Part shown: piece by piece, positions 35,553-45,277 of the stretch
Position numbering within the stretch: the stretch's first letter is position 1
How the letters are laid out: each line of letters begins with the position of its first letter
Assembly: GCA_000173575.1 (NCBI GenBank)
Contig: ABYL01000001.1
Location: 62,001 to 126,000 of the forward strand
DNA length: 64,000 nt
Direction of reading: 5' to 3'
Source of the DNA: Burkholderia sp. H160
Lineage (GTDB): Bacteria > Pseudomonadota > Gammaproteobacteria > Burkholderiales > Burkholderiaceae
Notes under the pieces: model-generated
The model's input: the letters and a program-made list of their open reading frames with translations, nothing else
What the model was told of the DNA's origin: nothing
The model's database searches: none
Program-made: the position numbers and the translations under genes

Positions 35553-36566
35553 ATGGAGCTTCTTCCCGCTGCGAATGCACTGGTCGGCGCGGCCTGCTTC
35601 AATAGCGGCACCCTGTTGCTCGAATCGGGCGACCTTGAGGAGGTGCGCGAGTGCGTCGGCTCGGTATTCAAGCCGCACAAGCTTGCTCTGCTGGGGGCTT
35701 CACTACCGTTGCAGAGCCGCATGTATCACGCAAGGCAGGGGAGCCTGTCGCTCAATCTGCTGCACTATGGCGGCGACGTGACGATCGATCCCGAGCGTCT
35801 CGACAGCTTCTTCCTGTTGCAGATGCCCGTGAGCGGCGGCGCCGAAGTCGAATGCGGCGATCATCGTTTCGATTCGACGCGCAATGTTGCCTCGCTCGTG
35901 TCGCCGACGCTGCCCTTGAGGATGCGCTGGATTGATTGTCCGCAAGTCGTGCTGCGCATCGAGCGCGATGCGATCGAGCACCACTGCGCGCGCCATTTCG
36001 GCACTGAAGAGCGTAGGGCGGTGGAGTTCGAGCCCGCCTTCGACATGACGTCGCCATCGGGCATGTGCCTGTTGCCGTTACTCTCGCTGCTGGCCAATGC
36101 GTTGAGCGATCCGTCGCACCCGCTGCGTCATCCACTGGCCTACGAGCAGTTCGAATCCACCGTCCTCAACGCGCTCGTCTATGGGCAGGCCAACACGGCG
36201 CGAAGTGGCGCGCGGCCCTCGCGCGCACCGCTTGCGCCTTTCTACGTGAAGCGGGTCGAGGAATACATCAGAACGCATCTGCATGAACCCCTGACAATCG
36301 AACGGCTTGCCGAATATGCGGGTGTGAGTGCAAGCACGCTGTTTTCCGGTTTCCGCAATTGCCACGGCATGAGCCCGATGGCGTGGGTGCGTCAGCTGCG
36401 TCTCGAGCGGGTGCGAGACGAGCTGCGAGGCGCGGCGGCCGAACCGGTTTCCGTTACGGACGTCGCGCTCAAATGGGGGTTTGCGCACCTCGGTCGGTTC
36501 GCAATGGAGTACAAGCGGGCGTTTGGCGAATCGCCTTCTGTTTCGCTGCGAAGCCGGTCTGGTTGA
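35553..36566 (+). CDS. AraC-family regulator of the divergent catabolic operon
   Basis: This 337-residue protein has an N-terminal AraC-binding-like domain (residues about 15-200; LLHYGGDVTIDPERLDSFFLLQMPVSG, as in the PF14525 group) and a C-terminal AraC double helix-turn-helix (IERLAEYAGVSASTLFSGFR; VALKWGFAHLGRFAMEYKRAFGESPS). Members of this group activate aromatic catabolic operons such as anthranilate and indole. It is transcribed away from the DLH-fusion/SDR/StyA-like operon, which it probably activates. Confidence 0.92.
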   Translation: MELLPAANALVGAACFNSGTLLLESGDLEEVRECVGSVFKPHKLALLGASLPLQSRMYHARQGSLSLNLLHYGGDVTIDPERLDSFFLLQMPVSGGAEVECGDHRFDSTRNVASLVSPTLPLRMRWIDCPQVVLRIERDAIEHHCARHFGTEERRAVEFEPAFDMTSPSGMCLLPLLSLLANALSDPSHPLRHPLAYEQFESTVLNALVYGQANTARSGARPSRAPLAPFYVKRVEEYIRTHLHEPLTIERLAEYAGVSASTLFSGFRNCHGMSPMAWVRQLRLERVRDELRGAAAEPVSVTDVALKWGFAHLGRFAMEYKRAFGESPSVSLRSRSG

Positions 36567-36679
36567 ACTGAATGATTGAGTCTGCGCGCGCGTTTCGGTA
36601 AGTGGATTGCCCCTCTGCAACGACGGAATCGGCACAGAAGGGCACTCCCAAGGCGTCAAACTCGAGCAACTGGTGGTGT

Positions 36680-37552
36680 TCAGAACTTGTGGCGTATTGC
36701 AGCGCGAACCACGAGCTGATTGGAATTCGAGGAGACGCCTGCTGCGCCAGGAACATAAGCCACGTCGAGCACCGTTTGCGTCTTGTCGCCGCCGACGTGC
36801 TGATAGGCGCCCTGCAGGTAGAGGTCCGTGCGTTTCGACAGGTTGTAGTCAGCCATCAAACCGACCATCTGATAGTTCGGATGCAGCTTCCCGGTGGTCG
36901 CGTTGAAATCCGTATGCGTGTACGTGTACATCGCACCCACGAAGAACGCTGGGGTGAACTGATATTTCCCGTTCACCTCGAAGTTCTGGAAGCGCAGCGA
37001 CGACAGGCTCGATCCGGCGGGCGGCGTAATTGCGCCCACATAGCCAGAGCTGAGCGGTTGCGTCACGTTGGTGTTCGTGTAGGCAAAGCCCAGCGTTGCC
37101 GACCCCACCGTATAGTTGATCCCGGCACCAAAGATGCGAAGCCGCTGTGCCAGGAAGTTTTCGTCGCCGCCGTTATTGATCGCGCCAAAGGCCGTCGAAG
37201 ACGGGTTATTGGCCTGCAGGTACGATCCCGCGATCAACAAGCCGCCAATCGTGTACTGAGCACCAGCGCTGTACTGCCGGTTATTGGCGAAATTCGTGTC
37301 GTTGCTGAAGCTATAGGTGCCGCCGAACTGGAAGCCAGCAAACACCGGACTCGTATACTTCACCGTGTTGTTCACGCGGAAGCTGTTGTCGGTGTTGTCG
37401 TTGTCGTACGGGTGGGAAAAGAGGTAGCCGGCCCAGTTTCCGTTTGCCGTGGTCTGAGCGAGAAAATCGACCAGCGAGTCGTACTGACGGCCAAGCGTGA
37501 CGGTACCAAACGTGTCGCTCGCGATGCCGACGTAGGCCTGTCGTCCAAACAT
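36680..37552 (-). pseudogene. OmpC-like Gram-negative porin, N-terminally truncated
   Basis: About 290 residues match a Burkholderia trimeric porin from LMFGRQAYVGIASDTFGTVTLG to the terminal VVRAAIRHKF, with Phe at the C-terminus as required for outer-membrane insertion. The signal peptide and the first ~90 residues are missing. The similarity stops at about 37550, a few bases from the truncated EamA gene on the other strand. Without a signal peptide the product cannot reach the outer membrane. Confidence 0.82.
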
Positions 37553-37785
37553 CAAGCGTGGCGTTCCTTATCTACTATTACCTGCTCGATGAGCTAGGTG
37601 CTGTCGCATCGTCAAGTGCAAAATACCTCGCTCCCGCCGTAGCCCTCGTGATAGGTTGGGTGCTCGGGGAGAGATTCGGACTGCTGGAACTCGTAGCCAT
37701 CGGGCTCGTTTTTGCTAGCATCACTTTGGTTCAAATCGGACAACAACGGACGGTGATTCCTGCTGCGTCGAGCAGTGAGGTCTAG
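37552..37785 (+). pseudogene. EamA/DMT-family transporter, C-terminal fragment
   Basis: The last 75 or so codons of an EamA-type drug/metabolite transporter are kept: FLIYYYLLDELGAVASSSAKYL, APAVALVIGWVLGERF and LELVAIGLVFASITLVQIGQ. This covers the final two or three of ten membrane helices. No start codon belongs to this frame. The break is next to the break in the minus-strand porin. Confidence 0.8.
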
Positions 37786-38025
37786 TCGAAGTCCACGGCG
37801 GCGTTGGAATGCAGTTCGCTGAACTATTGAGCATGCGATCTGGTGAAAGCGAGGAAGGTCAACGAGCGTGTTTCACTTTGACCCAAGCGTCGGGCGGCTC
37901 GATTTGCCGCGCGGGACAAGTTCACGAAAGTGGCACAAAATCTGTCAACTGTGCCATGGACGGTAGAGCCGCGGCCAATCTTTCTGTCTTGAACCGCCAG
38001 GTTCACAGAACCCAAAGGAGGCAGC

Positions 38026-38427
38026 ATGGACATGAGCGATGCGAGCAGAATAATCGGCGCAATGTTGGTTGTGGCTATCGCGAGTTGCGCGACCTATGCG
38101 AATGCGCAACCTGGTTTGAATGCGACGGCCGACGCGGTCGCCCAACGGGTGGCGGCCTCGGGCTCGCCGCCTCGACCCAGGCCGGATACGTCGATAGTTC
38201 GTGACGTTCGCCGTGCCCTCAGGCGCGTACCGGATATGGATGATTCAGAGATTCACATCAGGGCGAGCCTCGGCGTCGTTACGCTCACAGGCTCGGTGCC
38301 GGAGAGCTGGCAGATCTCGCGCGCTGGCAATGCAGCAAGATCAGTGCTCGGAGTTAAGGCGGTGACGAACAGACTGACGGTGCGAAAGAGCGATGCAGCA
38401 TCCATTGAGCAACGTCTCGCGGCGTAG
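38026..38427 (+). CDS. BON-domain exported protein
   Basis: The 133-residue product has a signal peptide (residues 1-27, end TYANAQ) and one BON domain (SIVRDVRRALRRVPDMDDSEIHIRASLGVVTLTGSVPE, then ARSVLGVKAVTNRLTV). BON domains bind membranes or phospholipids and occur in envelope-stability proteins such as OsmY. An AAGGAGG site precedes the ATG. It is intact, between gene fragments. Confidence 0.85.
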   Translation: MDMSDASRIIGAMLVVAIASCATYANAQPGLNATADAVAQRVAASGSPPRPRPDTSIVRDVRRALRRVPDMDDSEIHIRASLGVVTLTGSVPESWQISRAGNAARSVLGVKAVTNRLTVRKSDAASIEQRLAA

Positions 38428-38429
38428 AC

Positions 38430-38636
38430 CAGAGCGCGGACAGTGTGTCGGGTATCTACGCTGCGATGACGCTCATACCGGCTTCGCTGCTGGGTCTGAC
38501 GCTGCTTGCGTTCATTTTCTACCCGCTGACAGAGCACCGCTGCGCCGAAATCCTGGCCGGTATTCAGGCACGCCGTCCGCGTGAGGTAGTGGAGTTGGCC
38601 AGTGACGATGGCCGGGTTACTTCCGTGGCGCCATAG
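38430..38636 (+). pseudogene. GPH-family (MFS) sugar symporter, C-terminal fragment
   Basis: The reading frame following the BON stop encodes SADSVSGIYAAMTLIPASLLG, then FYPLTEHRCAEILAGIQARR. This is the typical last helix and tail of glycoside-pentoside-hexuronide:cation symporters. Nothing of the other eleven helices is present. Its neighbours are an alpha- and a beta-galactosidase, so it was probably their galactoside transporter. Confidence 0.7.
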
Positions 38637-38670
38637 ATCTGCCTGCTCAGGCGGGGTTCCGGTTGCTGCA

Positions 38671-38937
38671 TACGCCTACACGGCGGCGACGAAGGCGAAC
38701 ACCATCACGGACGCAGCCAGGTACAACCAGATCAGCGCATCCCAGTTCTATTCGCTGTCGAAGCGCACGGGTTTGTATTCGGTTGAAGGCTACACGCGCG
38801 CAAGCGGGAAGACGCTTGGCTCGGGTGGCACGAGTGTCATCAACGCTACCGCGACGGTCGGCGACGGTTCGAACAGCACGCCATCGTCCTCGCGCAGCCA
38901 GGTTGCGGTTGCCGTTGGCATGATCGCCAAGTTCTAA
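38671..38937 (+). pseudogene. Porin, C-terminal fragment
   Basis: About 89 residues match the end of an OmpC-like porin: YNQISASQFYSLSKRTGLYS and the terminal VAVAVGMIAKF with C-terminal Phe. Upstream strands and signal peptide are missing. It is a separate gene from the minus-strand porin at 36680, and it lies in the sugar-use remnant. Confidence 0.72.
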
Positions 38938-38952
38938 TTGCCCTACCCGAGA

Positions 38953-38982
38953 GCCGACACACCTGTGATGCAGGTAGTCGGC
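38953..38982 (+). terminator. Hairpin after the porin fragment
   Basis: Arms GCCGAC (38953-38958) and GTCGGC (38977-38982), plus an inner ACCTG/CAGGT pair, form a strong stem-loop 15 bases after the porin stop. No T-run follows. Confidence 0.45.
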
Positions 38983-39068
38983 GTCTCACCGCGGGGGCTG
39001 CGCCTTGAACATGTGAGGCCGTTGCCGTTACCCTATTGATGCTGCTCTGGCTCGAGACAGGTTTCCCC

Positions 39069-41033
39069 ATGCGCGCCAACCATGCTTTGCCTAAGCAACC
39101 GGGCATGCCCGTGTTCCAGACGACGGGCCATATCTCCTCATTCGGCAACGACGCGATTGCATTGCGCTGGACGAACGAGGACGAACGTCTCACCGGTTTC
39201 TCGCTGTTCGATTCCGAGCGCAAACGCACGCTGCCCATTGTCGAGCCGTTCACGCTCACGCTCGCTGACGGAACCACCACGGGTCTGGCCGAACTGAGGG
39301 TCGTTGCGCCCGTGAGCGACGCTGCGCTCGAACCCAACCCGCATGCGTCCCGCCTGGGTGAACGAATCGCAGGGCGACGCGCGAGCGTCTCCCTGGTCGA
39401 TGCTCACGGACGCCTGAAGGTGCAATGGAGCGTGGAGCAGCGCGAAGGTTCACGATATCTGCGCGTCCAGCTTTCGATTACGGCGCTTCTTCAGGACGAA
39501 GCGATCGCCGCCGTGTCATTGCTGGAGACGCGCGCTCCTGGCGCCAGGGCCAGTCGTGAGCGCAAGGGCACGCCGGTCATTGCGGGCAACTTCTATCTTG
39601 GCTTTGAGCACCCGCTGGCGACAAGTCACGTGGAGGGCCACAGCCTCAGCTTTATGCTGCATCGCGCGTTGCCGCTGGAGAAAAACAGGACGCTGGTCTA
39701 CTCCGCTGTGGCGGGTGTAGCCAGTGACGGCCAGATTCGGCGCGACTTCGGCATCTATCTGGAGCGGGAACGGGCTCGCCCGTATCGCCCGTTTCTGCAC
39801 TACAACAGTTGGGGCGACATCGGCTACCTCACGCCGTACACGCAGGAACAGGCGCTAGAGCGCATCGAAACGATCGGCCACGATTTGCACACCGCGCGCG
39901 GAGTGCAAATCGATTCGTTTCTGTTCGACGATGGCTGGGACGACCTTGGCGGCGGCTGGCAATTCCGCAAGGCATTTCCACATGGCTTCGTTCCGCTGCG
40001 CGACGCTGCCGCGCGATTCGGCGCCGCTCCCGGCATATGGCTTTCTCCGTGGGGCGGCTACGGTACGCCAAAACAGGAACGCGTGACGCGAGGCCGTGCT
40101 GCTGGTTATGAGGTCATCGACAACGGTCTCGCGTTATCGGGGCCGACGTATTACCGGCGCTTTCATGAAGTCGTGATGGACTTGCTCGACAAGGGCGGCG
40201 TCAATCAATTCAAGTTCGACGGCACAGGCAATGCCGACAGGGTGTTCCCCGGCAGCCTGTTCGATAGCGATTGGGACGCGGCGATTCAACTGATCGAGGA
40301 CATCCGCGCGGCCAAACCCGACACCTTCATCAATCTCTCGACAGGTACGCATCCGTCGCCGTTCTGGCTACGCCATGTCGACTCCATCTGGCGCGGCGGC
40401 AGCGACGATGGCCTCGCGGGCAGCGGCACGAACCGCGAGCGCTGGATCACCTACCGCGACACGCAGACGTATCACAACGTCGTGGAGCGCAGTCCGCTCT
40501 TTCCACTCAATTCGCTGATGCTGCACGGCATCCTCTACGCGCAGTGCAATCCCCGCCTCAATACGTCGGCGGGCGACGCATTCTCCAACGAAGTGTGGTC
40601 GTACTTCGGGACCGGCACGCAATTGCAGGAGCTATACATTACGCCGGCGCTGCTGGGCGAGCCCGACTGGGATGTGCTTGCGCGCGCCGCCCGATGGGCG
40701 CGCGAAAACGGCGACATACTGCGCGACAGCCATTGGATTGGCGGCGCGCCGGACGAACAGGCAGCTTATGGTTGGGCAGCGTGGGCGCCGCACAAGGCGA
40801 TCGTCACGCTGCGCAATCCTCACAGCCGCAGGCAACGCTTCACACTCGACCTGCGGCGCCAACTTGAGCTGCCGGATAGGGCGGCGGGACGATTTGAATC
40901 ACGCAGCGTGGGGCGTGCAGGGGCTTCCGGTATTCCTGGTCAACTGGACGCTGATCTGCCCCAAGCAGTGCAACTCGCGCCGTTCGAAGTGCTCACGCTC
41001 GAACTGCTGCCGGTTGCCACCGCGAGGCGGTGA
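39069..41033 (+). CDS. GH36-like alpha-galactosidase (clan GH-D)
   Basis: This ~654-residue glycosidase has an N-terminal beta-sandwich (residues 1 to about 240) followed by a (beta/alpha)8 barrel with FHYNSW-like start HYNSWGDIG and LFDDGWDD. The nucleophile Asp is in NQFKFDGTGN and the candidate acid/base Asp in SIWRGGSDD. This agrees with GH36/GH27-clan alpha-galactosidases, though it is an unusual subgroup that is sometimes called 'enterotoxin-like'. The start is uncertain: ATG at 39039 or 39069. No signal peptide is seen. It is convergent with the GH35 beta-galactosidase. Confidence 0.78.
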   Translation: MRANHALPKQPGMPVFQTTGHISSFGNDAIALRWTNEDERLTGFSLFDSERKRTLPIVEPFTLTLADGTTTGLAELRVVAPVSDAALEPNPHASRLGERIAGRRASVSLVDAHGRLKVQWSVEQREGSRYLRVQLSITALLQDEAIAAVSLLETRAPGARASRERKGTPVIAGNFYLGFEHPLATSHVEGHSLSFMLHRALPLEKNRTLVYSAVAGVASDGQIRRDFGIYLERERARPYRPFLHYNSWGDIGYLTPYTQEQALERIETIGHDLHTARGVQIDSFLFDDGWDDLGGGWQFRKAFPHGFVPLRDAAARFGAAPGIWLSPWGGYGTPKQERVTRGRAAGYEVIDNGLALSGPTYYRRFHEVVMDLLDKGGVNQFKFDGTGNADRVFPGSLFDSDWDAAIQLIEDIRAAKPDTFINLSTGTHPSPFWLRHVDSIWRGGSDDGLAGSGTNRERWITYRDTQTYHNVVERSPLFPLNSLMLHGILYAQCNPRLNTSAGDAFSNEVWSYFGTGTQLQELYITPALLGEPDWDVLARAARWARENGDILRDSHWIGGAPDEQAAYGWAAWAPHKAIVTLRNPHSRRQRFTLDLRRQLELPDRAAGRFESRSVGRAGASGIPGQLDADLPQAVQLAPFEVLTLELLPVATARR

Positions 41034-41046
41034 AGGGGATGAGGCG

Positions 41047-42903
41047 CTAGTACAACCTGTCGGCCAGTTGAATCGGCTTTGCCTCTAGCTGATGAAGGTC
41101 AAAGACCAGCACCTCGTTGTTACCTTGCACGAGCCACGGCGCGGGGCAATACAGGCGCTTTTGCGGGCCGATGTTCCAGTAGCGTCCGAGGTTGTGGCCA
41201 TTGACCCAGACGATACCCTTGGTCCAGTTGCTCATGTCGAGCCAGGTGTCGCCGACTTCAGCCAGCAGCACACTCGCCTTGTAAAAGAGACCGGGTTTCA
41301 GCGGTTTCGTGCAGCTTTCGTTGAGGTTGGCGATGAACGTTTCATCCATCGGCAGCTGGTAGAGGTCCCATTCTTCGAGCAACGAGAGCGAGCCGTCTAC
41401 CTGTTTCATCGTGACCGGCTCGAGCAGACCTTTACGGTCAACGATCGCGGGTCCGAAGTTGACGCGCCCCATGGCCTCGACGAGTATCTCCAGCGCTACC
41501 GGTCCGTCTGGGTTCGAATCGTGGTTCTGCCGCGCCGAAGGCAGGGCAAGCGGTGCGCGATGCATCATGTGGAGCGACTGCGCGTACTTCTGCGGCAGTT
41601 GTGCTCTCGATACGCCGCCCGCGTACCGTTCACCAAGGAAAACGGTCGCATAGTCATGAACGCTGCTGATATCCAGCACACCGCTCGCGTGCTCCGGTAA
41701 CGGCGTGCGATACAGCACGAAGCCAAACGCCTGACCGTAGCGTTCAAACGACTGCGGATCGACGCCATGCTCGCGCGGTAGTGCCGCGGGCAGGTTGTCC
41801 CAGATCGAGGCGTAGAGCGTTGGCATCAAGTCCCCGATGCCTGCGCAGTCAAGCATGGCGACGGCGTCGGGTATGGGTGGCAGGGGATCGGGCAGATAGG
41901 TGGCGATAAGGTCTCGATACTTCATGTACTTCGGCGTCGCCATGCCTTGCTCGCTGATCGGCGCGGAGTAGTCGTAGCTCGTGATGTCGGGCTGATAGTT
42001 GCCCGAACCGTCCACGTTCGCGCCGGCAAAAAAGCCAAAGCTCGTGCCGCCATGAATGACGTACAGGTTGAACGACAGTCGCGCCTGCATGAACGCGGCC
42101 AGGGTACTGGAGAGGTCATAGTCCACGCCTGCGAAACCCGCTTCGCCCCAATGCGTGAGCCACCCTGGGTACACCTCGCCAGCCATCGCGGGCACCGAGG
42201 GGAATTCGTGGCGCACCGTTGCGATTTGCGCTGCGTCGCCATTGCTCAGCGCGATCGCGCCGCCCGTTACCGTGGTGCGATTGCGTTCGAGTTGCGGGAG
42301 ACCGTCTTCGGTGTAGAACGGCCCGGTTATGCCTCCTGCGAGCCAAAGCTGCCTGAGCTCTTCGAGGTAAGCCGGATTGCTCGCATACGAACCGAATTCG
42401 TTCTCGATCTGGATCATCAGGATCGGTCCGCCGTGCTCGCACATCAATGGCTTGATACGCGGAACCAGTTCGTCGATATAGCGAGCCACCGCCGCCATGT
42501 AGCGAGGATCGGTGGCCGAGTCGGTCCGCAACTGGATGTCCGGATCGCGCAACAGCCAGGAAGGGAGGCCACCCAGATCCCACTCGGCGCAAACGTAAGG
42601 CCCGGGGCGCAACAACACCCACATCTGCTCGGCTTGGCATAGGCGGATGAAGGCCTCGATATCGCGATTACCGCTGCGGAAGTCGAACACGCCACTATGC
42701 GTCTCGTGGTAATTCCACATGATGTACAACGCGATGCAGTTCATCCCCATCGCCCTTGCCATGCGGATCCGGTGTTGCCAGTACTCGCGCGGGATGCGGG
42801 CTGGATGCATCTCGCCGCTGCGAATCTGGAACGGCAGGCCGTCGAGCAGGAAATGTTCGCCGTCGGGGCTAAAGGAGAAGGTGTGGCTGCGTTCGAGGTT
42901 CAC
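41047..42903 (-). CDS. GH35 beta-galactosidase
   Basis: This 618-residue enzyme carries the GH35 signature GGPILMIQIENEFGSY, where E169 is the expected acid/base. The nucleophile E243 lies in AGEVYPGWLTHWGE. The N-terminal RSGEMHPARIPREYW and GPYVCAEWDLGGLPSWLL are conserved family blocks, and a galactose-binding-like C-terminal domain contains NGHNLGRYWNIGPQ. The start is a GTG at 42903. With no signal peptide it should hydrolyse imported beta-galactosides in the cytoplasm. It is convergent with the GH36-like gene. Confidence 0.93.
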   Translation of the reverse strand: MNLERSHTFSFSPDGEHFLLDGLPFQIRSGEMHPARIPREYWQHRIRMARAMGMNCIALYIMWNYHETHSGVFDFRSGNRDIEAFIRLCQAEQMWVLLRPGPYVCAEWDLGGLPSWLLRDPDIQLRTDSATDPRYMAAVARYIDELVPRIKPLMCEHGGPILMIQIENEFGSYASNPAYLEELRQLWLAGGITGPFYTEDGLPQLERNRTTVTGGAIALSNGDAAQIATVRHEFPSVPAMAGEVYPGWLTHWGEAGFAGVDYDLSSTLAAFMQARLSFNLYVIHGGTSFGFFAGANVDGSGNYQPDITSYDYSAPISEQGMATPKYMKYRDLIATYLPDPLPPIPDAVAMLDCAGIGDLMPTLYASIWDNLPAALPREHGVDPQSFERYGQAFGFVLYRTPLPEHASGVLDISSVHDYATVFLGERYAGGVSRAQLPQKYAQSLHMMHRAPLALPSARQNHDSNPDGPVALEILVEAMGRVNFGPAIVDRKGLLEPVTMKQVDGSLSLLEEWDLYQLPMDETFIANLNESCTKPLKPGLFYKASVLLAEVGDTWLDMSNWTKGIVWVNGHNLGRYWNIGPQKRLYCPAPWLVQGNNEVLVFDLHQLEAKPIQLADRLY

Positions 42904-43150
42904 GATGGGCGTTGTCAGGTTGGCGAACGGAGACTACTTGCGAATCGGCTGCACCTGTCAGAACGGTAGAACGCAGTTCCTTAACAATCAACAGGGTGTG
43001 AACTTTTTCGGTCCGCGGCGGCGTCTGCCTCGCACGGAAATTGCTCACCCGTATTCGATAGAATGAGTACACGCGATAGCGTTGCGGCATTCCGGGCGCA
43101 GCGATGCGCCGCGCAACGCTGTACCAGTAACTCTGCAGACCTGATTGGAA

Positions 43151-44893
43151 ATGAGTGCGGGCAAGATTCTGTCCGGCATCGCGATGGCCGCGCTGTCCAC
43201 GACATGCGCCTCCGCGGGGGCGGCCGGTGCGTGTGTGCCGTCGTTCTCCGAGGTCGCCGTCAAGGATGGACTCGAAGTGCGGACCCGCTGCGCTGTCTCC
43301 GCGCCCGCGCTCGCACGCGTCACTGAACGCCTGAACCGCGCGGTGAAGAGCGATGCTCTCTCGGCCGAGCAACGTGTCGCGCTGGCGACAGCGGCCAACG
43401 CAATGCTGCACGCGGTTTACTCGCAGACAGACCACGGCGAACCCGCAAACGACGCCACGCTCGTCAATTTTGAACCGATCCTCGAAAGCCTCGCATCGCA
43501 GATCAGGACGCGCACCGATATCGACCTCACAGCCGAGGCGTCGGAATGGAACACGCGTTATGAAGAGCTGCTGCGCAGGATGTCGATCACGCGCAGCACG
43601 GATCCCGCCGAACCGCAGGCCGCCGCCGCCGCGAGGCGCCTCGATCTGGATAACGCATCTGCGCTCCTCAGGCGGCTCATTGCCAAGGCGCCGGGCACCA
43701 CCGAGCTAACCGCCGCGCGCAACTACGAAGCGGCGATCATAGAACTGCTTCGCTTCATGCCTTGGAGCGCGCTGCCGTACCTGGAGAAGGCCCATGCGCT
43801 GCAACCCGACGATATGGACATCGCCACCGCATATGCCGACACGCTGCTCGTGCAGCACGAGCCCGAGCGTGCAGAGCCGGTGTATCGGGCGCTGCTGATC
43901 CAGTATCGGAAGCTTGCGCAACAGCGGCCCGCCGCATGGCAGCCGTCCATCGCGCGTACGCTCGGCAAGCTTGGCAGTCTGTATGTGATGCGGCAGCAGC
44001 AGAAGGAAGCCGAAATCGCATGGCTGCACGCGCTCGAAATCTACTGGGCGCTCGCGCGTGTGGACCCTTCGGCCTACGGTCCCGCAGTGGCCAACACCTT
44101 TGATAGCCTCGCAACGTTGTACCGCGATACGCAACGTCTGCAGGAAGCGGCCGACGCGTGGCGCGAAGCCCTGACCCTCGACCGCGCGCTGGCCCGACAG
44201 AACCCGGCCATGTACCGGCCCGCGGTCGCGATGACGCTCAACGACCTTGGCATCCTCTACAGTGCGGCACAGCGCACGCACGACGCGGAACTCGCCTATC
44301 TCGAAGCGCTCGGCATCCAGCGCGCACTCGAACACGATAATCCCGCCGCCTGGCGTCCGGCGCTTGCGCGCACGCTGAATAACCTCGGGAACCTCTATAG
44401 CGCGAGCGAGCGGCTGCCGGAAGCAGAGCACGCCTACCAGGAAGCTCTGAAGATCCGTCAACAGCTAGCCCGCGAAAGTCCCGCGATTTACGAGCCCGAT
44501 CTGGCGCATACGCTGGGCAATCTGGGCGTGCTGTACCGCCTCGAAGGGCAGCCGGCCAAGGCGCTGCAGACGTACCAGGACGCGCTGCAGATCGTTCACG
44601 GCCTCTCGCGCACTACGCCTGTCGCGTACCAGCCCGACGAGGCACGGATACTGAACAATCTCGGCGTGCTCTACAGCCGCACGGGCAGGCCGCGCGAAGC
44701 GGAGGACGCGTGGCGCCGCGCGCTGGATCTGTACCGCAAACTCGCACACGACGATCCGTTGACCTGGCGGCAGGATCAAGCACGCACCTTGCGGAATCTG
44801 GGCACGCTGCTCAGCCACGCGCAACGTTCGGCTGAAGGCGACGAATTGGAACGCGAGGCCGACGAGCTGATCGATTCAACGCGGGCGCAATAG
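43151..44893 (+). CDS. Exported TPR-repeat protein
   Basis: The 580-residue product starts at the ATG at 43151 with a signal-like segment (residues 1-25). From about residue 190 it carries at least eight TPR/kinesin-light-chain-like repeats with a period of about 50 residues. They share LxxLGxLYxxxxRxxEAExAYxEALxxxRxLA. The N-terminal part is unknown. It probably serves as a protein-binding scaffold in the periplasm. It is divergent from the GH35 gene and stands alone. Confidence 0.83.
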   Translation: MSAGKILSGIAMAALSTTCASAGAAGACVPSFSEVAVKDGLEVRTRCAVSAPALARVTERLNRAVKSDALSAEQRVALATAANAMLHAVYSQTDHGEPANDATLVNFEPILESLASQIRTRTDIDLTAEASEWNTRYEELLRRMSITRSTDPAEPQAAAAARRLDLDNASALLRRLIAKAPGTTELTAARNYEAAIIELLRFMPWSALPYLEKAHALQPDDMDIATAYADTLLVQHEPERAEPVYRALLIQYRKLAQQRPAAWQPSIARTLGKLGSLYVMRQQQKEAEIAWLHALEIYWALARVDPSAYGPAVANTFDSLATLYRDTQRLQEAADAWREALTLDRALARQNPAMYRPAVAMTLNDLGILYSAAQRTHDAELAYLEALGIQRALEHDNPAAWRPALARTLNNLGNLYSASERLPEAEHAYQEALKIRQQLARESPAIYEPDLAHTLGNLGVLYRLEGQPAKALQTYQDALQIVHGLSRTTPVAYQPDEARILNNLGVLYSRTGRPREAEDAWRRALDLYRKLAHDDPLTWRQDQARTLRNLGTLLSHAQRSAEGDELEREADELIDSTRAQ

Positions 44894-44991
44894 GTCCCGA
44901 GGCAAGTTCCCGAATCCGTCCGACCGTCCGCGAGCGCTCAGGAGGGCCGCGAACGAGACGGAGCGGTGGGGAAACCGTCGCCTCTCCGGGT

Positions 44992-45240
44992 TCATCCGAA
45001 TGCGCCCCGGATCAGGTCTCTCTCGAATTCAACTGTCCATGCGGTGCCGTGTCCGGTCTGGTACTCCCGTTCCCGGAGTGACGACGTGCGAACGACGGTG
45101 ACACTGCCCCTAAGAGGGTAGACCTCGTCCACGACATCGGTCGCGCCGGTCGCCTGAAGGACAAAGTCGGTCTCGGCGAGGTTGTGCCGACGCAGGACGG
45201 CGAGAAAGTCAGCCCTTTCGTCGGGTGCGATTACTGACAT
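44992..45240 (-). CDS. Small hypothetical protein (82 aa)
   Basis: The start is the ATG at 45240 behind CACAGGAGACG. The product is soluble, acidic and beta-rich (DFVLQATGATDVVDEVYPLRG; TVEFERDLIRGAFG). Related short proteins without assigned function occur in Burkholderia. It is convergent with the TPR gene and divergent from the YbaK-like gene. Confidence 0.6.
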   Translation of the reverse strand: MSVIAPDERADFLAVLRRHNLAETDFVLQATGATDVVDEVYPLRGSVTVVRTSSLREREYQTGHGTAWTVEFERDLIRGAFG

Positions 45241-45277
45241 TGGGCGTCTCCTGTGGGCTGAGTCGGAGATTCGATTG

